NCBI GenBank assembly: GCA_946407715.1
Contig: CAMJPH010000046.1
Coordinates: 1-18,094 of the forward strand
Direction: 5' to 3'
DNA length: 18,094 nucleotides
DNA from: an uncultured Bacteroidales bacterium
GTDB taxonomy: Bacteria; Bacteroidota; Bacteroidia; Bacteroidales; WCHB1-69
Shown here: positions 8,063-13,822 of the stretch, piece after piece
Numbering within the stretch: the first letter of the stretch is position 1
Layout of the letters: each line of letters opens with the position of its first letter
The notes under the pieces: model-generated
Told to the model about the DNA's origin: nothing
What the model saw: the letters and a program-made list of their open reading frames with translations, nothing else
Databases searched by the model: none
Translations under genes and position numbers: made by a program

Positions 8063-9217
8063 CTATTCGTCGGCTTCGACAGGAATTCTGACCTGACGGG
8101 TGGAAATATTTCTGCGGACTTTGGCCACCTTTTGGTACTTTGGAACTATCCGAGTTCGGGGATATTCCACGTCTTTGTAGGTTATGGTTTCAAGAAGAAC
8201 CGCCACTTTAACATTCACTCTGATTTTTCCAATTGGATTATCATTTCGTAAACAGATGTAATACGTTCCTTGAACATCGTTCGCATCTACAAATCTTCCG
8301 CAAGCCCCCGGACCATCACCTGTTTGCATACAATAGGCACGTTCCCCATTCACGAATGCATTTCTATCGCTCCTGTTAGAAATAATAGCCCATATAACAT
8401 TACCCACATCACCTCTGTCAGGAACAAGTAAATTAGTGATTTCTCCTGCAACGAAAGCCTCTAACGGACTCATTGTTGTTCCTGCTATTGCTGAAGCACC
8501 TTTCACCAACATGTTCTTGTTTTTGCTCCACCAATTGTTAGAATGGTCTCCTACACATATCCAATACCCCCAACCGACCACTCTTTTTCTCTGGTTGGCA
8601 CTGGCGGTATTTTGTGGTAAATTAAAGGTAATACATTTGCGAGGATTCTCATTTAATATCATTCCAGCAACTGAGCAGATTTCTTCATTTCGATCTAATA
8701 ACATCTCTTCCGACACCTCTTTTGATGCCACTTCTTTCATCGTCTCTACGTAATGCACAGTGTCATGCCCTACAAGCGAATCCTCCGAATAGTGTGTGTA
8801 TGTCGTGTCATACAATGTCTTCCATTGCCAGTCTGTGTTAAAATTAACCGTTTCTTGAGATTTAGGGATTCGTTTTATGTGCAGGGAGCACATTTTACCG
8901 CCCATACCGTTGGTTATCTTGAATAGATATACCTTTGTGGAGAAAACATTGACTTTATAATCAGTCAGTCTTGCTGTGAACTGGCTTGTTTTAACTTGGT
9001 TAGGCAGTTCCACAATCTCGAATTGCACACCCTTTCCCTTAGCAAGTTCAAAGTCTACAACGATTACGTCTCCTTCAGCAAAACTGTAGTAGAATTCTTC
9101 AGTACTACCTCCATTCATCTTAAAAGACAAATCAGCGACTTGAATGGACGGCTGTGCTAACGCGAAGGTCGTACTCATTATCAAGGAAACACATTCTAAA
9201 AAGCGTTTTTGAATCAT
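8063..9217 (-). CDS. secreted protein of unknown function
   Basis: 384 aa with a signal peptide (MIQKRFLECVSLIMSTTFALA, then QPS). The N-terminal ~130 residues look like a beta-sandwich with FYYSFAEGDVIVVDFE and end in MCSLHIKRIPKSQETVNFNT followed by WKTLYDTTYTHY. I recall this combination from uncharacterised secreted Bacteroidota proteins, but no function. The middle (KNMLVKGASAIAGTTMSPLEAFVAGEITNLLVP) is Ala/Gly-rich and could be amphipathic. The end is basic and contains KVAVLLETITYKDVEY. No catalytic motif and no T9SS sorting domain were seen. It lies between a DUF1566-like gene (22 bp gap) and the C10 protease (31 bp gap), so it is probably co-transcribed and could act with the protease as partner, substrate or inhibitor; that role is only inferred from position. 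Confidence 0.75.
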   Translation of the reverse strand: MIQKRFLECVSLIMSTTFALAQPSIQVADLSFKMNGGSTEEFYYSFAEGDVIVVDFELAKGKGVQFEIVELPNQVKTSQFTARLTDYKVNVFSTKVYLFKITNGMGGKMCSLHIKRIPKSQETVNFNTDWQWKTLYDTTYTHYSEDSLVGHDTVHYVETMKEVASKEVSEEMLLDRNEEICSVAGMILNENPRKCITFNLPQNTASANQRKRVVGWGYWICVGDHSNNWWSKNKNMLVKGASAIAGTTMSPLEAFVAGEITNLLVPDRGDVGNVIWAIISNRSDRNAFVNGERAYCMQTGDGPGACGRFVDANDVQGTYYICLRNDNPIGKIRVNVKVAVLLETITYKDVEYPRTRIVPKYQKVAKVRRNISTRQVRIPVEADE

Positions 9218-9239
9218 CGTTCTTTGAAATATATTGTTT

Positions 9240-9668
9240 TTAATCCACTTTCACGGGCGTCCAAACACAGCGAACCTTGTTACGTTCGTCCACTTCTTCG
9301 TCCGCAACTTTCCCGTTTGTGAACTTCACGTTGTAATATCTACCGGATCTTGGGTTTTGCTCCTTTGCCCAGTAATACTCTCGCTCAAAGTTGGCAAACA
9401 TATCCTTATATTGATAGATGGTCTGTAATTCTCCTATAGTCGGAAGTCTCCACCCTTTCCCTTTGCATTCACATACACTTTTAGCGGCGACCCAAGACAT
9501 TCGTGAAGGTTCATCCATGCCGTTAACATAGATGTCTCTGCCAGGAATTTTAATGGTGTTTTCTGGAGCGATAGGGTCACGAGACTCACCATCCGCAGAT
9601 TGAGCGAAACAAGGTAACACCCACAATGAAGTCATAATTGCAATTACCACACATACGATTTTTTTCAT
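9240..9668 (-). CDS. small secreted DUF1566/Lcl_C-like protein
   Basis: 142 aa with a signal peptide (MKKIVCVVIAIMTSLWVLPCFA, then QSADG). The rest is one domain with SWVAAKSVCECKGKGWRLPTIGELQTIY, YYWAKEQ, Y.VKFTNG and a final VRCVW. This is the signature order of the DUF1566 / Lcl C-terminal family, a C-type-lectin-like fold found in secreted or surface proteins. The family has no settled function. Three cysteines (CEC and RCV) could form a disulfide. It is the first gene of the leftward operon with the unknown secreted protein and the C10 protease. Its leader would be about 300 nt and contain the palindrome at 9774-9893. AT-richer than the efflux genes. Confidence 0.75.
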   Translation of the reverse strand: MKKIVCVVIAIMTSLWVLPCFAQSADGESRDPIAPENTIKIPGRDIYVNGMDEPSRMSWVAAKSVCECKGKGWRLPTIGELQTIYQYKDMFANFEREYYWAKEQNPRSGRYYNVKFTNGKVADEEVDERNKVRCVWTPVKVD

Positions 9669-9773
9669 TCTTCCTCCGCCGTTTGTTTCCCTGTCAGCGC
9701 ATCAGGGTTCATTCGCTCCCCAGTGCCTCAAGAACAAACCACAAAAGAAGCGTGGCACTGACATACCACTCTT

Positions 9774-9893
9774 CTATCGGAGGTCGTGAGAATTACCTTA
9801 TAGTGGAGAATGTAATAATCAGCCCACGCTATAAGCGCGAACTATTACACTCACTTGCACTATAATTCTGGAAATTTCTCACGTTTCCGATAG
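9774..9893. repeat. 120-bp nested imperfect palindrome
   Basis: Five paired arm segments in order: CTATCGGA (9774-9781) with TCCGATAG (9886-9893); CGTGAGAA (9785-9792) with TTCTCACG (9876-9883); TTATAGTG (9798-9805) with CACTATAA (9858-9865); GTAATA (9812-9817) with TATTAC (9843-9848); CGCT (9827-9830) with AGCG (9834-9837) around ATA. That is 34 perfect pairs with small loops. It could be a structured 5' leader of the leftward operon, since it lies downstream of the promoter at 9975-10004, or a small MITE-like element. No T-run marks it as a terminator. Confidence 0.85.
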
Positions 9894-9974
9894 CAAGACG
9901 AGCATAACGCTTCGTTTAATTTCAATAAAAATCCCGCCAACCATCCAGCAAATAAACACTTTCGGTTGACGGGG

Positions 9975-10004
9975 CAAAAATACAAAAAATATTTTCTCCT
10001 CAAA
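9975..10004 (-). promoter_or_regulatory. Bacteroidota-type promoter for the C10 protease operon
   Basis: On the minus strand TTTG (10004-10001), 18-bp spacer, TATTTTTG (9982-9975), fitting the TTTG / TAnnTTTG consensus with a spacer one base short of usual. Transcription would run through the 120-bp palindrome into the gene at 9668. Confidence 0.5.
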
Positions 10005-10089
10005 CCTGCTAAAAACTTTACGACAGACACAGAAATTATATTAAAACGAACAGATAGTCACTTTCTCGAAAAAAACGATGGGCTTGACA

Positions 10090-10120
10090 TTGAGCAAGTC
10101 AAGGAATTGTTGTATTTTTG
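10090..10120 (+). promoter_or_regulatory. Bacteroidota-type promoter for the nuclease-like gene
   Basis: TTGA (10090-10093), 19-bp spacer, TATTTTTG (10113-10120). The predicted transcript start near 10127 precedes the candidate starts at 10158 and 10191, which argues against any start further upstream. Confidence 0.55.
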
Positions 10121-10157
10121 CCGTGTTAATCATCAAAACAATTGTTTAAACGAGAGT

Positions 10158-10601
10158 ATGATAAAGACGCGGAAAACGAAGCTGAAAACCATGAACACTA
10201 AACCAGAGTCACACACAGCAGGATACATTAAGGTGGGCAGAATCTCCATGTCTATTGCGAGACAGGCACATGTGAAATGTGCTGACATCATGATTGACAA
10301 CCGACATGTTGAGCATATAAACAAGAAACATCGGGTGGAACTTGACACTCTTGGTATATCGGCAATAGACTTTGTCAAGTTGATAGTATCGACTTTTGGA
10401 GAGATACGCCAAGCACCAAATGATGCATTGAATTTGGTTGCAAGCAATTCCGAAGGAAAGAGATTCGTCGCTGTCGTCACACTTAATTATAACTACAAGA
10501 AGAAATTTTGGGAAATAAGAACGGCGCTCCCAGTGAGGACCGCCGTCGTAAATTCCAGAAAACTTTTATGGGAACGGGAGCGAACCCCGCTAAAGAATTA
10601 A
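10158..10601 (+). CDS. small nuclease-toxin-like protein (possible PBECR/BECR-fold family)
   Basis: 147 aa from the ATG at 10158; the ATG at 10191 (MNTKPESH) is an equally possible start. The frame is open back to 9966, but a promoter at 10090-10120 lies inside that extension. No signal peptide or membrane segment. The pattern VEHINKKHRVELDTLGIS, then FVKLIVSTFGEIRQAP, FVAVVTLNYNYKKKFWEIRTA and a terminal basic tail resembles phage-associated Barnase-EndoU-ColicinE5/D-RelE-like (PBECR) domains: an early HI..KH followed by a beta-sheet ending in a TA-type strand. This match is from memory and tentative. If right it would be an RNase-type toxin or processing domain. No antitoxin-like gene adjoins it; the next gene is hlyD, 362 bp downstream behind its own promoter. 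It may be a stranded mobile-element cargo gene. Confidence 0.55.
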   Translation: MIKTRKTKLKTMNTKPESHTAGYIKVGRISMSIARQAHVKCADIMIDNRHVEHINKKHRVELDTLGISAIDFVKLIVSTFGEIRQAPNDALNLVASNSEGKRFVAVVTLNYNYKKKFWEIRTALPVRTAVVNSRKLLWERERTPLKN

Positions 10602-10761
10602 TCTTTGTGCCTTCCGCCTACGCGCTACGCTTACACCCCATGTGGTTTCCTGTTTGTCTTTAAGTGTTCTCTGCTCTTCCCAAGAACATGGCATTGTATG
10701 GTCAAACCGTGCCAAATGACGCTGCAAAAATAAAAAAAAAGGAAACACCAAACATCCTTTT

Positions 10762-10798
10762 GTAAACATCCCTTACACCCGCTGTAAGATTTTCTTAC
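10762..10798 (+). promoter_or_regulatory. 22-bp-phased CTTAC/GTAAG dyad upstream of hlyD (activator site 2)
   Basis: GTAAA at 10762, CTTAC-N7-GTAAG at 10772-10788 (CTTACACCCGCTGTAAG), CTTAC at 10794. Spacings equal those of site 1 and site 3. The core starts exactly 81 bp before the -24 box, as at tolC. Confidence 0.7.
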
Positions 10799-10852
10799 AC
10801 TTCCCTTTCGCCACCTTTCGCTGACTATTTCACAACCAGTACGTTACGGTTT

Positions 10853-10868
10853 TGGCATCCTTTTGGCA
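10853..10868 (+). promoter_or_regulatory. candidate sigma-54 promoter of hlyD
   Basis: TGGCATCCTTTTGGCA with GG at 10854-10855 and GC at 10866-10867, the -24/-12 offset. It differs from the tolC copy at one position, and the upstream block TGACTAT...ACAA.CAG...TTACGGTTTTGGCAT is also shared. The transcript start would be near 10879. Confidence 0.6.
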
Positions 10869-10896
10869 TATTTTCCTTGAACAGCCTCGGAGAGTC

Positions 10897-10946
10897 AAAA
10901 CGCACGAAGTGCAATTAACTCCACACAAGCGAAGCGCAGTGTGGGG
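10897..10946 (+). repeat. leader repeat, copy B, two-hairpin structure before hlyD
   Basis: First hairpin GCAC-GAA-GTGC (10902-10912); second CTCCACAC (10919-10926) with GTGTGGGG (10939-10946) around AAGCGAAGCGCA. Compared with copy C, stem bases change in pairs: GCAC/GTGC becomes GCGC/GCGC, and CTCCACAC becomes CCCCATAC while the opposite arm stays pairable. Lies in the inferred 5' leader, 17 bp before the start codon. Confidence 0.7.
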
Positions 10947-10963
10947 CAGTTAAAAACAAAACT

Positions 10964-12244
10964 ATGGACAGAGCGATAGAGCAAAAAAAAGGAATCCGCA
11001 AACTCTTCACCCGCAAGGCGCTGCCCTACTGGGGCGGGGCACTGCTGCTCGTCTTCATCGGGTGGTTGCTGCTGCGGGACAACGCCTCGCGACTGCGCAC
11101 GAACGGCGACACCCTCACCGTCGGCGAGGTGCGGCGCGGCGAGTTCAACGACTACATCCGCATCAGCGGGCGCGTGGTGCCGATGACCACTGTGCAGCTC
11201 AGCCCATTGGAGGGCGGTGTGGTGCAGCAGATTGTGACGGAGGAGGGCTCGCACGTCCGCGAGGGCGACATCATCCTGATCCTCAGCAACGAAGCGCTCG
11301 ACATGCAGATTCTCAACGCCGAGGCCGACCTCGCCGAGAAGGAGAACATCCTCCGCAACACGATGATCCAGATGGAACAGCAGAAGCTGAGCCTCCAGCA
11401 GGAGAAACTGCAGCTGCAGATGGAGGTGCGCCGCAAAAAACGCACCTACGAGGCGAAAAAGTCGCTCTATGACGACAACCTCGTCGCGAAGGAGGAGTAT
11501 TTGCAGGCTGAGGAGGAGTACCAATTGGCCACCGACCGGCTCAAGCTGGTCGAGAACCGCGCCAAGCAGGACAGCCTCTACCGTTCCGTGGAAATCCGGC
11601 AGATGCGCGAAAGTCTGGAGAACATGCGGCTCAACATGCAGATGATACGCAAACGCAAGGAGAACCTTACCATCAAAGCCCCGATTGACGGCGAGCTGGG
11701 CCTCGTCGATGTGGTGCTCGGACAGTCTGTCGCGATGGGCAGCAAGGTCGGACAGATCAACAATCAGGACAACTACAAGATCGAAGCCCTGATTGACGAG
11801 CACTACATCGACCGGGTGACAGCGGGGTTGGAGGCCGACTTCGAGCGGCAGGGCGGCAAGTGCAACGTGTTGATACGCAAGGTCTATCCCGAGGTCCGCG
11901 ACGGCAAGTTCAAGGCCGACTTCAAATTCACGGACGGCCAGCCGGAGCACATCCGCAACGGTCAGACGTTCTACCTGAACCTGCAGCTCGGTCAGCCCGT
12001 GGAGGCGGTGCTCATCCCGCGCGGCGCCTTCTACCAGAAGACCGGTGGCAAGTGGATCTACGTCGTCACGAAGGACGGCACCAAAGCCGTGAAGCGCGAC
12101 ATCCGCATCGGTCGCCAAAACCCGCAGTACTACGAGGTTTTAGAGGGGTTGGAACCCGGGGAAAGGGTAATCACGTCGTCGTATGACGGGTATGGGGAGG
12201 CGGAGGAATTAATAATCAGTAATTTTCCTCCGCGAAATGGTTAA
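10964..12244 (+). CDS. HlyD/MacA-family periplasmic adaptor (membrane fusion protein)
   Basis: 426 aa, linking an inner-membrane ABC transporter to a TolC channel. A short basic N-terminus precedes one membrane segment at about residues 21-37 (YWGGALLLVFIGWLLL). The barrel-sandwich half-motif GRVVP...LSPLEGGVVQQIVTEEGSHVREGDIILIL follows, then a long coiled coil rich in Gln, Glu and Lys (about 115-235), the returning lipoyl strand TIKAPIDGELGLVDVVLGQSV, a beta-barrel region, and a membrane-proximal domain ending in ALEPGERVITSSYDGYG-like sequence. Length and order are normal. The last ten codons (ISNFPPRNG) overlap the 3' end of the convergent AAA+ gene by 29 bp and look like read-through into inserted DNA. 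It shares its regulatory module with tolC (2703) and the permease (15715), suggesting they form one exporter. Confidence 0.9.
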   Translation: MDRAIEQKKGIRKLFTRKALPYWGGALLLVFIGWLLLRDNASRLRTNGDTLTVGEVRRGEFNDYIRISGRVVPMTTVQLSPLEGGVVQQIVTEEGSHVREGDIILILSNEALDMQILNAEADLAEKENILRNTMIQMEQQKLSLQQEKLQLQMEVRRKKRTYEAKKSLYDDNLVAKEEYLQAEEEYQLATDRLKLVENRAKQDSLYRSVEIRQMRESLENMRLNMQMIRKRKENLTIKAPIDGELGLVDVVLGQSVAMGSKVGQINNQDNYKIEALIDEHYIDRVTAGLEADFERQGGKCNVLIRKVYPEVRDGKFKADFKFTDGQPEHIRNGQTFYLNLQLGQPVEAVLIPRGAFYQKTGGKWIYVVTKDGTKAVKRDIRIGRQNPQYYEVLEGLEPGERVITSSYDGYGEAEELIISNFPPRNG

Positions 12245-13631
12245 CCGCATCAATGTCAAGGTCTTGGAGTTCTATCTCGTCGTCATCGTCAAGATCAAGT
12301 AGGAAACCCATGTAAAGTGGAAGTGTCAACACTGCACCTTGACGTCCCACGTTATAGTTGCCGAACTTCACTGCTTGGGTCACGTGGTAATGTTCGGGGT
12401 TACCTAAAACTGTGGAAAGACTTTTGGCCTTGCCTGATTTTGCTTTGACTTCCAAGGGCAGGCATTCGCCGTGATGACGCACCAGAAAGTCGAGCTCAAG
12501 GCCGAACTCTTTGTGGAAATAGTAAAGGCTCTTCCCTTTTTTGCATAGGAAGTCGGCCATCAGATTTTCAAAGATAGCTCCTTTGTAACCATAGAGATTA
12601 CCTTGAAGCACATCGGCGCGCGTGCCCGAGTCAAGCAAAGCCACCAGCAGGCCAATATCTGTGACATAAACTTTGAAACAGTCTTCTATTGCATTGCCGG
12701 ACAAAGGAAGCTCAGTCGTTGTGGTGTTGTAGCAGCGGTGTATGATTCCGGCATCCTCAAGCCATTGCAGGCATCCGAGATATTGGGAGGAACGGGCACC
12801 TTTTTTGATAGTTGCATATTGGAATTTCTTATTCTCTTTGGCCAGTTGCCTTGGTATTGATTCAAAACATTCCCGAATATGTGGTTTGACGTTATCATCC
12901 GCATATTTCACCATATCATCCTCATATTCAGCGATAATCGTGCGGAACAACTCGCCCACCTGACCGATGTGTTTTGTCTCAAGAAACTTGTTTACCACCT
13001 CTGGCAGGCCGCCTACGACGATATAGCGGTGAAGCAATTGCATCAGAGTCTGATGTATGCCGTCGGGAACGGGTGTTTCATGCAGCAAACAGTCTGACAA
13101 GATGTCAATAATTCTTTGCCGGATTCCGTTGGCCCAGAGGAACTCCTCAAAGTCAAGCGGATACATATCCACAATAGTCTCATATCCAACAGGGACTGAG
13201 TTTTTCCCAAGTTGCTCCTTGGCTTTTTTCTTTTGTTTCTCACCATAACCTTTCACACCGAGCAGCGAACCAGTGGCTATGACATCGTACCGGCCGTCAA
13301 TATTGAACGATTTCAATGCGGTTCTGGCATCAGGGCAGTCTTGAATCTCGTCGAAAATCAGGCATGTTTCGTAAGGGATGAATTCCGCTTCGGGCATAAT
13401 TGCGGAAAGATTCATCATCATAACATCCACCTCTTTAGAACCGGTAAAAGCAGCGGATTTTTCCGGTTGGAGTGCAAAGTTGACGTAAACGACACTCTTG
13501 TAGTTCATCTCCGCAAAATGTTGAACAATAAAGGTTTTGCCACATTGTCTGATTCCTTTTATGACCAGCGGTTTATGGTTTTCTGTGTTTTTCCATTTGA
13601 TGAGGATGTCCTCAATCTTTCTCTTCAGCAT
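12216..13631 (-). CDS. AAA+ ATPase with C-terminal DUF4143/PD-(D/E)XK-like domain
   Basis: 471 aa from the ATG at 13631 (MLKRKIEDILIKW). The frame extends upstream to 13685 across the promoter, so the longer start is rejected. Seen: Walker A GIRQCGKT at residues 26-33, Walker B CLIFDEIQ with Asp94-Glu95, the sensor-like ATGSLLG, the MYPLDFEEFLWA segment, a helical/winged-helix middle (ATIKKGARSSQYLGCLQWLEDAGII), and a C-terminal LELDFLV...CLPLEVKAK that fits a PD-(D/E)XK nuclease-fold core, then a very acidic tail. This is the AAA_14 plus DUF4143 architecture, multicopy in Bacteroidota and of unknown function; ATP-dependent DNA or toxin-antitoxin-like roles have been suggested for relatives. 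Convergent with hlyD and overlapping it by 29 bp. Three 32-bp-phased repeats lie over its promoter. Not translocated: no signal peptide. Confidence 0.88.
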   Translation of the reverse strand: MLKRKIEDILIKWKNTENHKPLVIKGIRQCGKTFIVQHFAEMNYKSVVYVNFALQPEKSAAFTGSKEVDVMMMNLSAIMPEAEFIPYETCLIFDEIQDCPDARTALKSFNIDGRYDVIATGSLLGVKGYGEKQKKKAKEQLGKNSVPVGYETIVDMYPLDFEEFLWANGIRQRIIDILSDCLLHETPVPDGIHQTLMQLLHRYIVVGGLPEVVNKFLETKHIGQVGELFRTIIAEYEDDMVKYADDNVKPHIRECFESIPRQLAKENKKFQYATIKKGARSSQYLGCLQWLEDAGIIHRCYNTTTTELPLSGNAIEDCFKVYVTDIGLLVALLDSGTRADVLQGNLYGYKGAIFENLMADFLCKKGKSLYYFHKEFGLELDFLVRHHGECLPLEVKAKSGKAKSLSTVLGNPEHYHVTQAVKFGNYNVGRQGAVLTLPLYMGFLLDLDDDDEIELQDLDIDAVNHFAEENY

Positions 13632-13653
13632 AATGACACGATTTTTCAGCCCG

Positions 13654-13685
13654 CAAAAATACACTTTTCTGACGGAAAAAATCAA
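13654..13685 (-). promoter_or_regulatory. promoter of the first AAA+ gene
   Basis: On the minus strand TTGA (13685-13682), 20-bp spacer, TATTTTTG (13661-13654), fitting the Bacteroidota consensus. Repeat copy 1 (13661-13683) fills the spacer, so a protein bound there would block or aid transcription. Confidence 0.55.
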
Positions 13686-13743
13686 TATCTAAACATTTTT
13701 CTGACTGAAAAAATCGGTGACGCTACACTTTTCTGACGGATAC
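13661..13743. repeat. three direct repeats, exact 32-bp period, upstream of the first AAA+ gene
   Basis: Copies start at 13661, 13693 and 13725. Consensus ACA(C/T)TTTTCTGAC(G/T)GA, with copies 1 and 2 continuing into AAAAAATC. The core TTTTTCTGACTGAAAAA is itself an inverted repeat around GAC. 32 bp is about three helical turns, so all copies face the same side of the helix. Looks like an operator or iteron array. Not CRISPR: only three copies and 9-bp gaps. Confidence 0.75.
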
Positions 13744-13792
13744 GATTATAAAACCAGCATCCGGCGAAGGTGATTCAGAAGGAGCTGGAGCG

Positions 13793-13822
13793 TGTGGAAA
13801 CGCAACATTTTGCGTTTCTACA
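13793..13822. repeat. 13-bp-stem hairpin at the 3' end of the second AAA+ gene
   Basis: TGTGGAAACGCAA (13793-13805) pairs with TTGCGTTTCTACA (13810-13822) around CATT, one G-T mismatch. The stop codon of the leftward AAA+ gene lies inside the right arm. Same family as the palindrome at 2655-2683 (TTGTAGA(A/G)ACGC arms). May act as a bidirectional transcription stop, although no T-run follows. Confidence 0.7.

Larger units (their letters stand above)
9669..10157. other. gene-free spacer between divergent units
   Basis: 489 bases between the leftward C10 operon and the rightward nuclease-like gene. It holds a small CCCTG/CAGGG hairpin (9689-9707), the long palindrome 9774-9893, a leftward promoter (9975-10004) and a rightward promoter (10090-10120). 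An open frame reaches upstream to 9966 on the + strand but crosses the rightward promoter and is not judged coding. Confidence 0.6.
10602..10963. other. gene-free spacer upstream of hlyD
   Basis: 362 bases. The first ~150 show no convincing gene; an A-run follows CAAAAATA at 10725-10740, which would be a weak leftward -7 box. The second half holds activator site 2, the -24/-12 promoter and leader repeat copy B. Confidence 0.6.

Noticed and set aside
9966..10157. N-terminal extension of the nuclease-like gene
   Set aside because: It contains the predicted rightward promoter and low-complexity AT-rich sequence; kept only as a caveat.
10548..10590. tRNA-like T-arm (GGGGTTCGCTCCC on the minus strand)
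   Set aside because: The loop lacks the conserved A, no acceptor or anticodon stem could be found, and it lies inside a coding region.
10725..10752. Leftward promoter (TATTTTTG at 10732-10725, TTTG at 10752-10749)
   Set aside because: The spacer is only 16 bp and there is no leftward gene; it would only be antisense to the nuclease-like gene.
10895..12118. 407-aa frame antisense to hlyD
   Set aside because: Leu/Val/Asp/His-rich shadow typical of the complement of a GC-rich coiled-coil gene; starts inside the AAA+ side and has no motif.
13661..13743. CRISPR-like array
   Set aside because: Three repeats with 9-bp gaps, no leader or cas genes; fits operators, not CRISPR.
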